Notes: a model not told the origin generated them from the sequence alone. DNA of 64,000 bases from Bacteriovoracaceae bacterium (GCA_947377285.1 CANCFT010000012.1:37624-101623); one strand, 5' to 3'; shown: positions 18,886-29,012, numbered from the stretch's first letter. Program-made: numbers and translations.

Positions 18886-20280
18886 TTATTGAAGTACAAT
18901 TGCACTCATCTTATTAATTTGAATTTTAGCAATTCCACTTTGGTTAACATGGATTTGTTGAGAACAGTTCTGATTTAAAAGATTGCAGTAAAATCCAGCA
19001 GGTAATCCAGTTTGAAAATCTTTCAAAACAATATGATCACTATTGTTAATGGCAACAAAGCCTAAGTTTCCTCTTGAGAAAGATAGAATATCCTGGCCAT
19101 TAGTCCACCAGTTTTGAACGTAAAAATTTTTGTCAGCAATATTTCTAAACTTAACAAGTGAATTTACATAACTTCTTTTATGTTCACACATAAACGGCGC
19201 GATACACTCAGTGTTACTGTTGAGCATAGGCTTAGTCATTAAGTTTTGATCAACAGGAGGACCGTCATTATAATCTTGAAAATGATAACTTGAATAAAGT
19301 TGTGGGTAACCAAAAGGATAAGTAAGCATGAAGATTTGTGCGAGATCAAATATTTCTTGGTCGTATTGAGCACTTAAAAGCATTGAGCGATCAACATTCC
19401 GTTGAAGGTCATGATTATCAATAAACACAACACTGTCTTCACTATTAGGTAAATAATCGGTCATGGATGTTATAAGATTGAAGTTTTTATTTTTGAAAGC
19501 TTGGCCGATAATAAAAGGATAAGCATATGCCGAAACATCGCCAATTTTTGTATAATCACTAACAATAATTGGGTCACCCGAACTAGTAATTAATTCTTGA
19601 ACGATATAAACTTTTTTTGATAAATTTTCCGTTATGGCCGAAATATCCTTTGCTGGAATATGTTTGGCTGCATCGATCCTAAAACCATTGACTCCCATTC
19701 CAATTAATCTATTGAGGTAATTTTTAATAGTTTGTTGTACGGACTCTGATTCTGTTTTTAAATCAGCTAAATTTACTAATTCACAGTTTTGAAGTTCATA
19801 GAGATCTTGAAAGTTTTTAATGTCATCATTGCCATTTCTATTGCAATGATGAAAATCATTAAAACTATACAATTGATCATATTGGTAATGAGTAAAAGTA
19901 GAGCCACCAATTCCATGACCTTCTTCTATACCGGCCATATGATTAAAAACAACATCAACATAAACATCGACGCCTGAAAGATTGCATCGTTTAACCATGT
20001 CTCTAAATTGGACTTCATTGCCTGATCGAGAATAAATATTATAACTTACAGGTTGATACCTCTCCCACCAAGGACTGTTTTTCCAAACCATATGCTCTTG
20101 TGGAGGGGAGACTTGAACCGCGGAGTAGCCATTTGGGCCTAAATTGTTTTCGCATTCTTTAGCAATATCAGACCAAGGCCATTCAAATAATTGTACAAAA
20201 ACAGTGCGAGGAGTGCTTGCAAAGCTAAAGTTTAAAAGGGTCAAGGTAATTACAAGAACGTAAAAAATTGTTTTTTTCAT
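18886..20280 (-). CDS. secreted alpha-amylase, animal-like GH13
   Basis: Hydrolyses internal alpha-1,4 bonds of starch or glycogen. The ATG at 20280 starts directly at a signal peptide (MKKTIFYVLVITLTLLNFSFAS); the ORF track start 69 bases earlier overlaps malK. 464 aa. The sequence closely follows animal amylases: QLFEWPWSDIAKECENNLGPNGYSAVQVSPP, WWERYQPVSYNIYSRSGNE. Catalytic residues: Asp203 (GFRIDAAKH), Glu229 (IVQELI), Asp291 (FIDNHD). Of the three chloride ligands, Arg201 and Asn289 are kept, but the third (human Arg337) is Gln327 (FGYPQLYSS), which points to a chloride-independent enzyme. Lies ten bases after malK in the operon. Confidence 0.92.
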   Translation of the reverse strand: MKKTIFYVLVITLTLLNFSFASTPRTVFVQLFEWPWSDIAKECENNLGPNGYSAVQVSPPQEHMVWKNSPWWERYQPVSYNIYSRSGNEVQFRDMVKRCNLSGVDVYVDVVFNHMAGIEEGHGIGGSTFTHYQYDQLYSFNDFHHCNRNGNDDIKNFQDLYELQNCELVNLADLKTESESVQQTIKNYLNRLIGMGVNGFRIDAAKHIPAKDISAITENLSKKVYIVQELITSSGDPIIVSDYTKIGDVSAYAYPFIIGQAFKNKNFNLITSMTDYLPNSEDSVVFIDNHDLQRNVDRSMLLSAQYDQEIFDLAQIFMLTYPFGYPQLYSSYHFQDYNDGPPVDQNLMTKPMLNSNTECIAPFMCEHKRSYVNSLVKFRNIADKNFYVQNWWTNGQDILSFSRGNLGFVAINNSDHIVLKDFQTGLPAGFYCNLLNQNCSQQIHVNQSGIAKIQINKMSAIVLQ

Positions 20281-20290
20281 AAGTATTATT

Positions 20291-21337
20291 TTATTGGATA
20301 AGACTGCCCGATTTTTTGTCAAAAAGTTTAAGTTTACTTTGATCGACATTTAAAAAAACTTTATCGTTTATTTTTGGAATATTTTGTCCTTGAATAAAGA
20401 GTTTAATGACTTCATTACCAGTGTGAACATGGAGTAAACCATTTGGACCTAAGTTTTCAAAAAATTGGACAGTACCCGCAATTCCTTGGTTTTCACTTAG
20501 AGTAATATTTTCTGGTCTTATGCCTAGGACTACGTCGTGAGACGAAATGTCTTTAGAAATATTAAAATCAAAATCTTTATGAACAAAATAATTATTTCTC
20601 ATTTCACCATTTAATAAATTCATTTCGGGAGTACCGATAAAATTTGCGACAAAAATATTTTTAGGAGAATGATAAATATTAAATGGAGAATCAATTTGTT
20701 CAATTTGACCTTTATTTAATACTGCAATTCGGTCTCCCATCGTCATCGCTTCAGTTTGATCATGGGTGACATAGATGATTGTACTTTTAAAAATTTGGTG
20801 AATTTTTTTTATTTCGATTCGCATTTGTTGTCTTAAATGAGCATCTAAATTAGATAGTGGTTCATCAAATAAAATGACAGGTGCTCTTCTTGCCAAGGCT
20901 CTTCCTAAAGAAACTCGTTGGCGCTGCCCCCCAGAAAGGTCTTTGGGTTTACGTTGAAGTAAGGGAGTCATTTGGAGCAGGTCTGCAATCTCATGTATTC
21001 GATTGCGGATTTCAACAGGTGGCAGTTTTCGTATTTTTAAAGAAAATTCCATGTTTTCATAAACGGACATATGGGGATATAAGGCATAACTTTGAAATAC
21101 CATCGCAATATCTCTATTTTGTGGTTCAACCAAAGTTATATTTTTTCCACCTATGAAGACTTCACCAGTCGAAGAGCTTTCAAGACCTGAAATAATTCTT
21201 AGTAATGTTGATTTTCCACAACCAGAAGGTCCAACTAGAACTAAGAATTCACCAAGGTTAACTTCTAGTGAAACATTTTTCAAGATTGTATTGAAACCAA
21301 AGCTTTTAGTAATATTTTTTAATTCGAGAGCATTCAT
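20291..21337 (-). CDS. malK: maltodextrin ABC transporter ATPase
   Basis: Energises import of maltodextrins through the MalEF-MalG pore. Walker A GPSGCGKST, Q-loop region MVFQSYALYPHMSVYENM, signature DLSGGQRQR, Walker B VILFDEPLSNLDAHLR and H-loop YVTHDQTEAM are present, followed by the MalK-type regulatory OB domain (GIRPENITL). About 348 aa, a little shorter than E. coli MalK. The ORF track start at 21454 runs into malG; the ATG at 21337 has AAGGGA upstream and starts two bases after the malG stop. ATPases of this type sometimes serve several sugar transporters, but the operon fixes the likely one. Confidence 0.93.
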   Translation of the reverse strand: MNALELKNITKSFGFNTILKNVSLEVNLGEFLVLVGPSGCGKSTLLRIISGLESSSTGEVFIGGKNITLVEPQNRDIAMVFQSYALYPHMSVYENMEFSLKIRKLPPVEIRNRIHEIADLLQMTPLLQRKPKDLSGGQRQRVSLGRALARRAPVILFDEPLSNLDAHLRQQMRIEIKKIHQIFKSTIIYVTHDQTEAMTMGDRIAVLNKGQIEQIDSPFNIYHSPKNIFVANFIGTPEMNLLNGEMRNNYFVHKDFDFNISKDISSHDVVLGIRPENITLSENQGIAGTVQFFENLGPNGLLHVHTGNEVIKLFIQGQNIPKINDKVFLNVDQSKLKLFDKKSGSLIQ

Positions 21338-21339
21338 AA

Positions 21340-22155
21340 TTATCCCTTCACACTGCCGACCGTGAGGCCTGAAACTAAATATTTTGAAATCATAATAAAT
21401 AACACAACAACAGGTATACTGACGACTAAAGCTCCGGCAGCATAAAGTCCCCACTGAGTCGCTAAGCTTGCTTGGAAAGATTTTAATCCTAGAGGGAGCG
21501 TATACAGTTCAGGATCCTGGAGAGTGATCGCTGCGACTAGGTATTCACTCCAGCTGCTCATGAAGCTGAAGAGACCAGTGATAACCAAGGCCGGTGTCGA
21601 CATTGGTAAAATGATTTTATAAAAGGCTTGAAAAGAAGAACATCCATCGAGCTTTGCAGCTTCTTCTAATTCTTTTGGGACTGTATCGAAATACCCTTTC
21701 ATCTGCCAAATACAAAAAGGAAGTGCAGTGGAAGAATAAATAATAATGAGTCCTAAAAATTTATTAATGAGATGCAGTTTAGATAAGACTATAAAGAAAG
21801 GAAGCATGAGCATCGTCGCTGGAAACATTTGGGTAGTTAGCAAAGACATTAACATGATTTTTTTGCCTTTAAATTCATAGCGAGAAATTGCATACCCACT
21901 TGTAGCAGCTAGGATGACTCCAGATAAAGTGACAACTGTACTAACGTATAAAGAATTCATCATCCATTTTAAAAATGGGGTATGTAAAAATAATTCAGAG
22001 AAGTTTTTCAAAGTCGATTGCGAGTTAAACAGTGCAAGGGATCGAGATCCAAAAGCATTGTCACCTCTGAGAGAGATAGAGACGACGTATAACATTGGAA
22101 AAAGCGAAAAAAGGCAAAATAATAAAATGGTAAACCAAGATAGAGATTTTTTCAT
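21340..22155 (-). CDS. malG: maltodextrin ABC transporter permease
   Basis: Inner-membrane permease of the MalG family, 271 aa, with six predicted helices. The cytoplasmic EAA loop that docks MalK is clear: EEAAKLDGCSSFQAFYKIILPMSTPAL. It ends in VSGLTVGSVKG, typical for MalG. The start overlaps the end of the upstream fusion gene by four bases (ATGA). Confidence 0.93.
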   Translation of the reverse strand: MKKSLSWFTILLFCLFSLFPMLYVVSISLRGDNAFGSRSLALFNSQSTLKNFSELFLHTPFLKWMMNSLYVSTVVTLSGVILAATSGYAISRYEFKGKKIMLMSLLTTQMFPATMLMLPFFIVLSKLHLINKFLGLIIIYSSTALPFCIWQMKGYFDTVPKELEEAAKLDGCSSFQAFYKIILPMSTPALVITGLFSFMSSWSEYLVAAITLQDPELYTLPLGLKSFQASLATQWGLYAAGALVVSIPVVVLFIMISKYLVSGLTVGSVKG

Positions 22156-24377
22156 GAATTGCTCTCCTTGCTTTCTTTGTTGATTTTATTTACCACTAAA
22201 CTCATGACAATTAAGATAATAAAAATAATCATTGATAAAGCGGCAGCATATCCATAGCGGTATAAATTAAAGGCTGCCTTATAAACATAACTTACTAAGA
22301 TATGTGTTTGGTCAGCAGGCTCTCCTGAGTTACTCACGAGCCAAATAACATTAAGAGTGTTAAAGGTCCAAATTGCTCCTAATAAAGCTGCTGGGCGAAT
22401 TACAGGTTGAAGCATTGGCCAAGTGATATGTTTAAATCTTTGCCATGCGTTTGCACCATCCATTTTGGCCGATTCATAAAGATCCGGTGAAATAGATTGA
22501 AGGCCACCGAGAGCGACAATCATCATAAAAGGAAAACCAAGCCAAACGTTGGTGATTACACAGGCACTGAACGTGGTCCATGGTTGAGAAAGCCATTGAA
22601 TGGGAGAGAGTTTTAAATACTCTTGAAGAAAAATATTAATTGGACCATATTCTTGGTTGAACATGCCTCGCCAAGTGAGTGCCGTAATATATTGAGGTAC
22701 TGCCCACGGAATAATAAGCAACGTTCGCCATAAGTTTTTCTTTGGCATCACTTGTTCAATAATGACTGCTAACAAAACACCAATACTGACATGAAAAAAG
22801 ACATTACTAATTGTCCAAATGATAGTTTTTAAAAAGACCTCATAAAATTTTGGGTCAACGATAACCGATTGATAGTGATGCAATCCAATGAGTGTCCAAT
22901 TATTAAAAGTTTTTAAACTGAAATTAGAAAACGATAATGCGAGGTTGTAAAAAAATGGATATATAATAACTGAAAAAATTGAAATAAAAGCAGGAGCCAT
23001 CATGAGATAGGGAAATTTATTGGCGCCTTTAAAATCTTTTAAAAATTTTTTTATTCTGGTTGCGATATAAAAAAGTAAAAACCCCAAAATTGCAGCAAAT
23101 AAAAGCCATACTAAATATAAAGTTGGTCCTGGAGTAAGTTCTTCATTCATACTTTGAATTTGCTTTAAGGCTTCTTCTTGAGCTTTTTGAGCCGCTTGTT
23201 CGGGAGTTGCCGAACCTGCTAATACAGATTGGTATTGACCTCTTAATGAATCCCAAACAGCACGAACTTCTGGAACTACTGGCATTGGTTTTCCAACTTC
23301 CATAATTTTAGAAGCTTCTTTTAATATGTCGTTGTTGATTACGAGTGGATCTAGTCGAGCTTCGAATCGAGATGGATAAGTTGAAACTTCTTTTGTAAAT
23401 ATGAGCTGAGTCTCTTTACTAGTTAAAAAATTGAGTAATTCTAAAGTGTCTTTTAACTTAAGTGGATCTTCGATGTTGGCGTTTACTGAATATCCAGTTG
23501 TCCCTACCAGTGGTGCGGGCCATAGATTGGTTGAATTAATAAGTGGAAAACGAGCAATCCCAAAATCAATTTTAGCTGATTTATAATCTCCCCAAGACCA
23601 GTCGCCATTAATAATCATTCCGGCCTTACCTTCTTTGAAAAGTGAATTGGCCATTTCGTAGTCACATTCTTTTGGAATAATTTTATATTTATCTCTGAAA
23701 TCTCTCATTAATCCAAATGCACTAATCATGGCTTTGGAGTTGAGGTTTGGTTGATTCTTTTCGGTCATAAAATGATCCCCGAATCCATCGATCCAAGGTA
23801 CAAAAAAGAAAGGTTCAGTAAAATTAAAAGCAAACCCAAATTGATCGATCTTCCCATCTCCATTGAAATCTTTAGTGAGGCTTTGGCCAATTTTAATTAA
23901 TTCTTCAAGTGTTTTAGGAGGATTTGGAACAAGTTTCTTATTGTAAATGAGCATTAGGAAATTCCCGACGGTATTTCCAATCATATATGTTTTTTGATTA
24001 AACTTAACTAATGCAAGTGGGTCGAATTTTTTTTGTTCTTCGATAGGGATTAAATTATCTAGAGGACGAATGAGGTTCATCGTTGCAAATGGACCAACTT
24101 GATCACTTGGCCCATAAATTAATTCCGGCCCACTTCCACCCATAGATGAAGATTGAAATGCAGATCTTAGTTCTTCAGTTTCGCGATAGGTAACTTGTAC
24201 TTTTATAGTAGGATGTTTAGCTTCAAAATCATCAACAACTTTTTTTAATACTTCCCTGTGGGAATAAATCATTTGATGCCATAACTGAATTGTTGTGTTG
24301 GCCATTGCATTGTTTGAGAAAATAATCATTGAAACGCATAGAAAGACAAAAGTATGTAGTTTTTTAAATAGAATCAT
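22152..24377 (-). CDS. fused maltodextrin-binding protein and MalF-type permease
   Basis: One 741-aa polypeptide combines two subunits that are usually separate. Residues 1-26 are a signal peptide, about 27-400 are a family 1 solute-binding protein (LWHQMIYSHREVLKKVVDDFEAKHPTIKVQV, FNGDGKIDQFGFAFN, MIINGDWSWGDYK), about 395-418 a charged linker, 419-440 a membrane helix, and 455-741 a MalF-like permease with the EAA loop SPDLYESAKMDGANAWQRFKHITWPML. The binding domain is thus tethered on the periplasmic side of the pore. The frame is open throughout with no sign of a recent frameshift. It overlaps both neighbours by four bases. Substrate is inferred from the surrounding pulA, malQ and amylase genes. 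Confidence 0.9.
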   Translation of the reverse strand: MILFKKLHTFVFLCVSMIIFSNNAMANTTIQLWHQMIYSHREVLKKVVDDFEAKHPTIKVQVTYRETEELRSAFQSSSMGGSGPELIYGPSDQVGPFATMNLIRPLDNLIPIEEQKKFDPLALVKFNQKTYMIGNTVGNFLMLIYNKKLVPNPPKTLEELIKIGQSLTKDFNGDGKIDQFGFAFNFTEPFFFVPWIDGFGDHFMTEKNQPNLNSKAMISAFGLMRDFRDKYKIIPKECDYEMANSLFKEGKAGMIINGDWSWGDYKSAKIDFGIARFPLINSTNLWPAPLVGTTGYSVNANIEDPLKLKDTLELLNFLTSKETQLIFTKEVSTYPSRFEARLDPLVINNDILKEASKIMEVGKPMPVVPEVRAVWDSLRGQYQSVLAGSATPEQAAQKAQEEALKQIQSMNEELTPGPTLYLVWLLFAAILGFLLFYIATRIKKFLKDFKGANKFPYLMMAPAFISIFSVIIYPFFYNLALSFSNFSLKTFNNWTLIGLHHYQSVIVDPKFYEVFLKTIIWTISNVFFHVSIGVLLAVIIEQVMPKKNLWRTLLIIPWAVPQYITALTWRGMFNQEYGPINIFLQEYLKLSPIQWLSQPWTTFSACVITNVWLGFPFMMIVALGGLQSISPDLYESAKMDGANAWQRFKHITWPMLQPVIRPAALLGAIWTFNTLNVIWLVSNSGEPADQTHILVSYVYKAAFNLYRYGYAAALSMIIFIILIVMSLVVNKINKESKESNS

Positions 24378-27028
24378 TTTAATTTTTTCCCTATAGAATT
24401 TGGGACGAGTACCATAATAGAGCGAGCAGGAATGAGTACATTGTCTGGTAAAATGCGAGCATTAATTAATTCTTGGTCGACTTTTGCAGTAAGGCCCGGA
24501 TGGAGTTTCCAGCCTTTATTAAAAATTGGATGATTGAATTGAACTTGATTTTTATTGACATTAAAAAGGATGAGCATTTCCTCTTTGTTGTTAATTAACT
24601 CAAAGGCAATGATTCCTGTGTTAGGTGAAATATCGTTGTCGATAAAGTTAATTGTTTGACTTACCTCTAATGAGTTTTTTGGATTAAATAAAGTTGAACT
24701 TGTTCGAATTTTTAACAACGATTTAAAGACTTCTAAGTTTGCAAGAATGTCTGTTCGTGTTGGTTTCATTAATTGTTCATTAAGTCTTGGAAACCAAAAA
24801 CTCCAATCATTGTAATTTTTAAAACTAGGAGGAAGCCCTTTACCCCAATTATTGTCTTGTAAATCAAAACTTAAATGATTGAACCAATCACCTGAGTCAT
24901 AGCTGTCAACGTCTCCAGATTTTGATCGCAAAATTTCTGAACCACCTTCTATAAATGGAATTCCTTGTGATAAAAGAGTGAAACCCAATGCTAATTGTTG
25001 CATCCTTTGTTTATCAAAACTACTCGTGAGGGTAGGTATTCTATCAGGAGTATAAAAAGGCGCTTTGGCCGATATAGCATCCCATAAACAATATCCATCA
25101 TGAGCAGAGACATAATTGATCGTTTCATCAGTTGTAGCCGCATATCCTGTTGGTACACCTCTAAAATAATAATCTTTAGCGGTGACGATATCTCCAACGA
25201 AATTTTTAAATCTAAAATCGCGAAGATTTCCCGCTAGGCCTATTTTTACAATGTCGCCCAAAATATTGAGTTTTGTTTTTTGATCATTTAAATTGGTAGA
25301 GGTATTTCTATTGGCAATTTCTTTGTTGAAATCTGTAAAAAGCCCAGTGGCAAAGCCTTGATCTGATTTTTCACTTGAGTCAGTCGTTCCACCTCGAATA
25401 GCATCGCGGAAACGGTCATTAAAAAATCCTATTCCAGCTCCGTAAGAATTTAATTGAGTGAAGGCATGCCTAGGATCTGTTTCAACAAGTGAGCCAAAGT
25501 TCCACCCTTCACCATAAAGATAAATATCAGGACCGTTTACCCCGTCTGCAGACATAGTTAATTGAGAGAGAGCGCTTTTTATTTTTAATAGATTTTCCCG
25601 TGTGTGAAAAGACATGAGGTCAAATCTAAATCCATCAACTTTATAAACTTTCGCCCAAAAAAGGATCGAGTCAATCATTAATTTTTCCATCATTTTATGT
25701 TCACTGGCCGTATCTGAACAACATGATGAATTGTAAATATTTCCAGATTCATTAAGACGGTAATAATAAAGCGGGACAATCTTATTTAAGACAGAGTAAG
25801 AGTCAGTACCACTTGAGTACGTATGGTTAAAAACGACATCGACAATAGTTTTTAATCCAATTTGATTTAATGAAAGTACTAATGTTCTTAGCTCCTTAAT
25901 TCTCGCCGAACCATTTGGGTTTTTAGAATAACTTCCATCTGGAACAAAGTAGTGGTAAGGGTCATAACCCCAATTATAACTATCATTATTTCTAATTCTA
26001 TTTAATTGAGATTGAGGCTTGTCAGAACCACTTGGGTAATTAGTCGTTAAGTCCATAGTCTGCCAAAGTGATCTATCTTCATTTACGCTGGCAAAATCAT
26101 TAAGTGGCAAAAAGTGGATATGTGTTAAACCACTGTCGGCTAAAGTTTTTAAATGCTGATAGGCCAATGATGATGGCTTAGACAATCCAATGAAAGTTCC
26201 GCGGTCATCTTCACTTAAGCCTTGGTCATCGGCAGTGAGGTCTCGAAGATGAGTTTCATAGATAATTTTATTGAGAGTCTGTTTTTTTACAAGTGAATTC
26301 CAGCCGGCAGGTTTCAAGTTATTGTCATAAACATCCACCAATTGAGATTTTTGAGAATTTATTGAAAGACTATAAGAGTAGGGATCAGTGACAAAATTAT
26401 TTTCAATTGTTTTTGAATTCGGAGAATAGACACTTATTCTGTAGAGGTAGTAATAATTTTTATAATTGATAGATAATTGATTTACCCAAGTTCCAAATTC
26501 TTCTTTGTTCAAGTTTAGAATAATTTCTGGAGTTTGATCGTCACTGTTTTTAAAAAGATAGACTTGAACCGCACTAGCTGTAGGTGACCAAATTTTTAAT
26601 GAAATAGTATTTATATGAAATTGAGCACCCAAATCATTTGAACCATAAAAAAAGCGTTGGTCTAAAATACCGGCCAACTGAACAGAGGTTTCATCAAGGA
26701 TTTCCCCATCTAGAGTAGTTGCAATTAAACTAAGTGGTCCAGAGATCAAATTAGTCAATTCTGCTTGGTTAAAAGACTTAACCTCTAACTCAACAGTTCG
26801 GTCGTGCGAATTGTTTACATAAAGCGGAACTCTTGCATGAGCAGTATCATTTTTTAAAAAATAGAGTTGAACGCCATTTACATTTAAATTATTGGGAAGC
26901 AGAAGTTTGAGTTTATTTTCTTCAAGCCATTGCGCTCTCGCTGGCGAATCTGTGAAAGCAACTCTAGCTGCACTAACTGAGAAAGAGCTAAATAGAAAAA
27001 TGAAAATAAAGAAATAATAGTTTTTCAT
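24374..27028 (-). CDS. pulA: secreted pullulanase (GH13, type I-like)
   Basis: Cleaves alpha-1,6 branches in pullulan, amylopectin or glycogen. 884 aa with a signal peptide (MKNYYFFIFIFLFSSFSVSAA). The N-terminal third contains beta domains including a CBM48-like part (FHINTISLKIWSPTASAVQVYLF). The catalytic barrel shows the pullulanase signature YNWGYDPYHYFVPDGSY, nucleophile region DGFRFDLMSFH, acid/base region YLYGEGWNFG and NYVSAHDGYCLWDAI. The C-terminus has a beta-sandwich. Overlaps malQ and the transporter fusion by four bases each. With the amylase it would produce linear maltodextrins for import. Whether it stays periplasmic or is released cannot be seen. Confidence 0.92.
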   Translation of the reverse strand: MKNYYFFIFIFLFSSFSVSAARVAFTDSPARAQWLEENKLKLLLPNNLNVNGVQLYFLKNDTAHARVPLYVNNSHDRTVELEVKSFNQAELTNLISGPLSLIATTLDGEILDETSVQLAGILDQRFFYGSNDLGAQFHINTISLKIWSPTASAVQVYLFKNSDDQTPEIILNLNKEEFGTWVNQLSINYKNYYYLYRISVYSPNSKTIENNFVTDPYSYSLSINSQKSQLVDVYDNNLKPAGWNSLVKKQTLNKIIYETHLRDLTADDQGLSEDDRGTFIGLSKPSSLAYQHLKTLADSGLTHIHFLPLNDFASVNEDRSLWQTMDLTTNYPSGSDKPQSQLNRIRNNDSYNWGYDPYHYFVPDGSYSKNPNGSARIKELRTLVLSLNQIGLKTIVDVVFNHTYSSGTDSYSVLNKIVPLYYYRLNESGNIYNSSCCSDTASEHKMMEKLMIDSILFWAKVYKVDGFRFDLMSFHTRENLLKIKSALSQLTMSADGVNGPDIYLYGEGWNFGSLVETDPRHAFTQLNSYGAGIGFFNDRFRDAIRGGTTDSSEKSDQGFATGLFTDFNKEIANRNTSTNLNDQKTKLNILGDIVKIGLAGNLRDFRFKNFVGDIVTAKDYYFRGVPTGYAATTDETINYVSAHDGYCLWDAISAKAPFYTPDRIPTLTSSFDKQRMQQLALGFTLLSQGIPFIEGGSEILRSKSGDVDSYDSGDWFNHLSFDLQDNNWGKGLPPSFKNYNDWSFWFPRLNEQLMKPTRTDILANLEVFKSLLKIRTSSTLFNPKNSLEVSQTINFIDNDISPNTGIIAFELINNKEEMLILFNVNKNQVQFNHPIFNKGWKLHPGLTAKVDQELINARILPDNVLIPARSIMVLVPNSIGKKLK

Positions 27029-28983
27029 GAATTTCTAAACTCTTTTAAAATTGAAAGTGTCTTGAGGATTTTAGGATTTTTACTGATCTCGTTAAGTTCT
27101 AAAGAAAATTTCTTTCGCCAGTTAGGGTACTCTTTCCAAGTACCAGGAATATTCTGAGGCATTTCTTCGCCCCAAAGATCTTCCAAGTTTACAACAAAAT
27201 ATTTGGCTGATGATTGAGCTATTTTTTCTATAGCTAAATTTAACATGTCACTGCCAAGTTTAGATTCCCAGTTTGCCAGTTGCGCTTTTCGCTCCTGTTG
27301 GAATTGAGTTTTGTAGTGATCAGATAAAATATTAAGTGAAGAAATAAGATCCAAGTCAGATCCCTTTTTAAATGAATTAAACATGGGCATATCATGAGTA
27401 TTAATACAAACAAGCATATTTTCTTTTATAGCTTGAAAGGCAATCTCTGGGTCTCGCCATGTTTCACATTGCATTACCCACATACCGCTCATATTTCTTT
27501 CATTAAGAATTTTATCAACGGCCAAAGGAACAGTGCCTAAGTTCTCTCCGATGAGATCGGCCCCCGCACGGTGAGCTTCTAGAATGACAACTGCAAATAA
27601 TTCTTCTGGTGCAAATCGGAGATAGGCCCCTTCATTACCTTTGAACCCTTTAGGAACACTGTATATTCTGTGAAGGCCCATGATGTGATCGAGCCTTAAA
27701 ATTTTACAAAATTTTAAATGGTGTTGAAGTGATTTTCTAAAATATTGATAGTGATCTTTTTGCATTCCAGCTGGATGAAAAGCAGGAAATCCCCAGTCTT
27801 GTCCGAGCGCAAATACCGGTTCTGGTGGTGCTCCAACTGAGACTTCACCGAAAAAAACCGAACGAAATTCTTGATAATCAAATCCAGAATCGTTCACTCC
27901 TACGGGGTAATCCATATAGAGCCCAAAATTATTATTTTTTGAAAAATTTCTAAGGGTGCAGTCCATTTCAAATTGAACAAATTTATGAAAATTTTGTTCT
28001 CTTTGTTCTTTTGATCGAAATTTAACATAAGAGCTTAGAGTGTCATTTTGTTTTTCAAATTCTAAGTAGTCAGCGTGTTGGTCATATTTTTTTGCAAAAA
28101 ATTCATCTGATAACAAAAGAAGTATTTCTTTTTTAGTTTGATAAACACCAAAATAATCTACGTGGGTTTTTAGCCGTAAAATTTCCAACCTTTTTTGAAA
28201 AGTAGCAGATGAGATAATTTCTTTGGCAGAGGAAAGATTGTATTTTTCCACGAGTTGATCAACATCGAGATAAATTTCGTTCCAAAACAATCGAGAAAGG
28301 GAAGAGTAGGGACTTGGATCGCAGTCTTGATGATCAAAATTCCCTGCCAGCATAGGAAGAAGCCCCATCCAGTTTCCACCAAATGGTCGAAGTGTTTTGG
28401 CGAGGGTCGCCGCTTCTTTGAAACTACCAATTCCCCAATCTTCAGGGCTTTTTAAAGCGTAAAGAGGCACAAATGGTCCCCAGGCTTTTTGAGTTTTGGG
28501 CTCTAGTTTTTCAGGCGGACAAATAAGAAATGAGGAACAAGTTTTTTGATCAATATTTATAATTAACTTGTGATAACCAACTGATAATTGAGTTTTTAAA
28601 TGAAAATATGATTTAAATCCTATACTGGTTTTTTTTGAATAGATAAAATTGAGAAAATCATGAAGCTTTAAACCTTCTTCCGTTACAATCTCGCAATTAA
28701 TATTTTCTTCTACGATTTTTAGAGAATTTATTTGAATAAGCTGACTCGCTCCACCCCAAAAGACATGGCATGGTTTTATTTTTTCTTCGTAAGCAAAGTT
28801 TAGTTTCTTTGAATATAATTCTGCGAGATCATTATTTGTTTGAATCTTTTGGCGAGTTAATTCTTCGAGAATTTTGACTAATGTTTTTTCTGGCGACCAA
28901 ACAATTGTCCCTTCGACATTTTTATATGAACACTGGATGCCATGTGCTCTGGCGGCTGCCCGCAATAAATTTTTTTCAAACAT
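27025..28983 (-). CDS. malQ: 4-alpha-glucanotransferase (amylomaltase, GH77)
   Basis: Cytoplasmic enzyme that transfers glucan segments between maltodextrins and releases glucose. 652 aa, like E. coli MalQ in carrying an extra N-terminal region. Catalytic motifs: nucleophile in ILRLDHIMGLHRIYSVPKG, acid/base in LIGENLGTVP, third acid in INTHDMPMF; also PSPYSSLSRLFWNEIYLD and DYPVGVNDSGFDYQEFRSVFFG. It is the first gene of the minus-strand maltodextrin operon and divergent from lamB. No maltodextrin phosphorylase is in the window, so MalQ plus the ROK kinase may be the main local route. Confidence 0.95.
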   Translation of the reverse strand: MFEKNLLRAAARAHGIQCSYKNVEGTIVWSPEKTLVKILEELTRQKIQTNNDLAELYSKKLNFAYEEKIKPCHVFWGGASQLIQINSLKIVEENINCEIVTEEGLKLHDFLNFIYSKKTSIGFKSYFHLKTQLSVGYHKLIINIDQKTCSSFLICPPEKLEPKTQKAWGPFVPLYALKSPEDWGIGSFKEAATLAKTLRPFGGNWMGLLPMLAGNFDHQDCDPSPYSSLSRLFWNEIYLDVDQLVEKYNLSSAKEIISSATFQKRLEILRLKTHVDYFGVYQTKKEILLLLSDEFFAKKYDQHADYLEFEKQNDTLSSYVKFRSKEQREQNFHKFVQFEMDCTLRNFSKNNNFGLYMDYPVGVNDSGFDYQEFRSVFFGEVSVGAPPEPVFALGQDWGFPAFHPAGMQKDHYQYFRKSLQHHLKFCKILRLDHIMGLHRIYSVPKGFKGNEGAYLRFAPEELFAVVILEAHRAGADLIGENLGTVPLAVDKILNERNMSGMWVMQCETWRDPEIAFQAIKENMLVCINTHDMPMFNSFKKGSDLDLISSLNILSDHYKTQFQQERKAQLANWESKLGSDMLNLAIEKIAQSSAKYFVVNLEDLWGEEMPQNIPGTWKEYPNWRKKFSLELNEISKNPKILKTLSILKEFRNS

Positions 28984-29012
28984 AAATTCCCTCTACAGGT
29001 CAAAAAGTGGTG

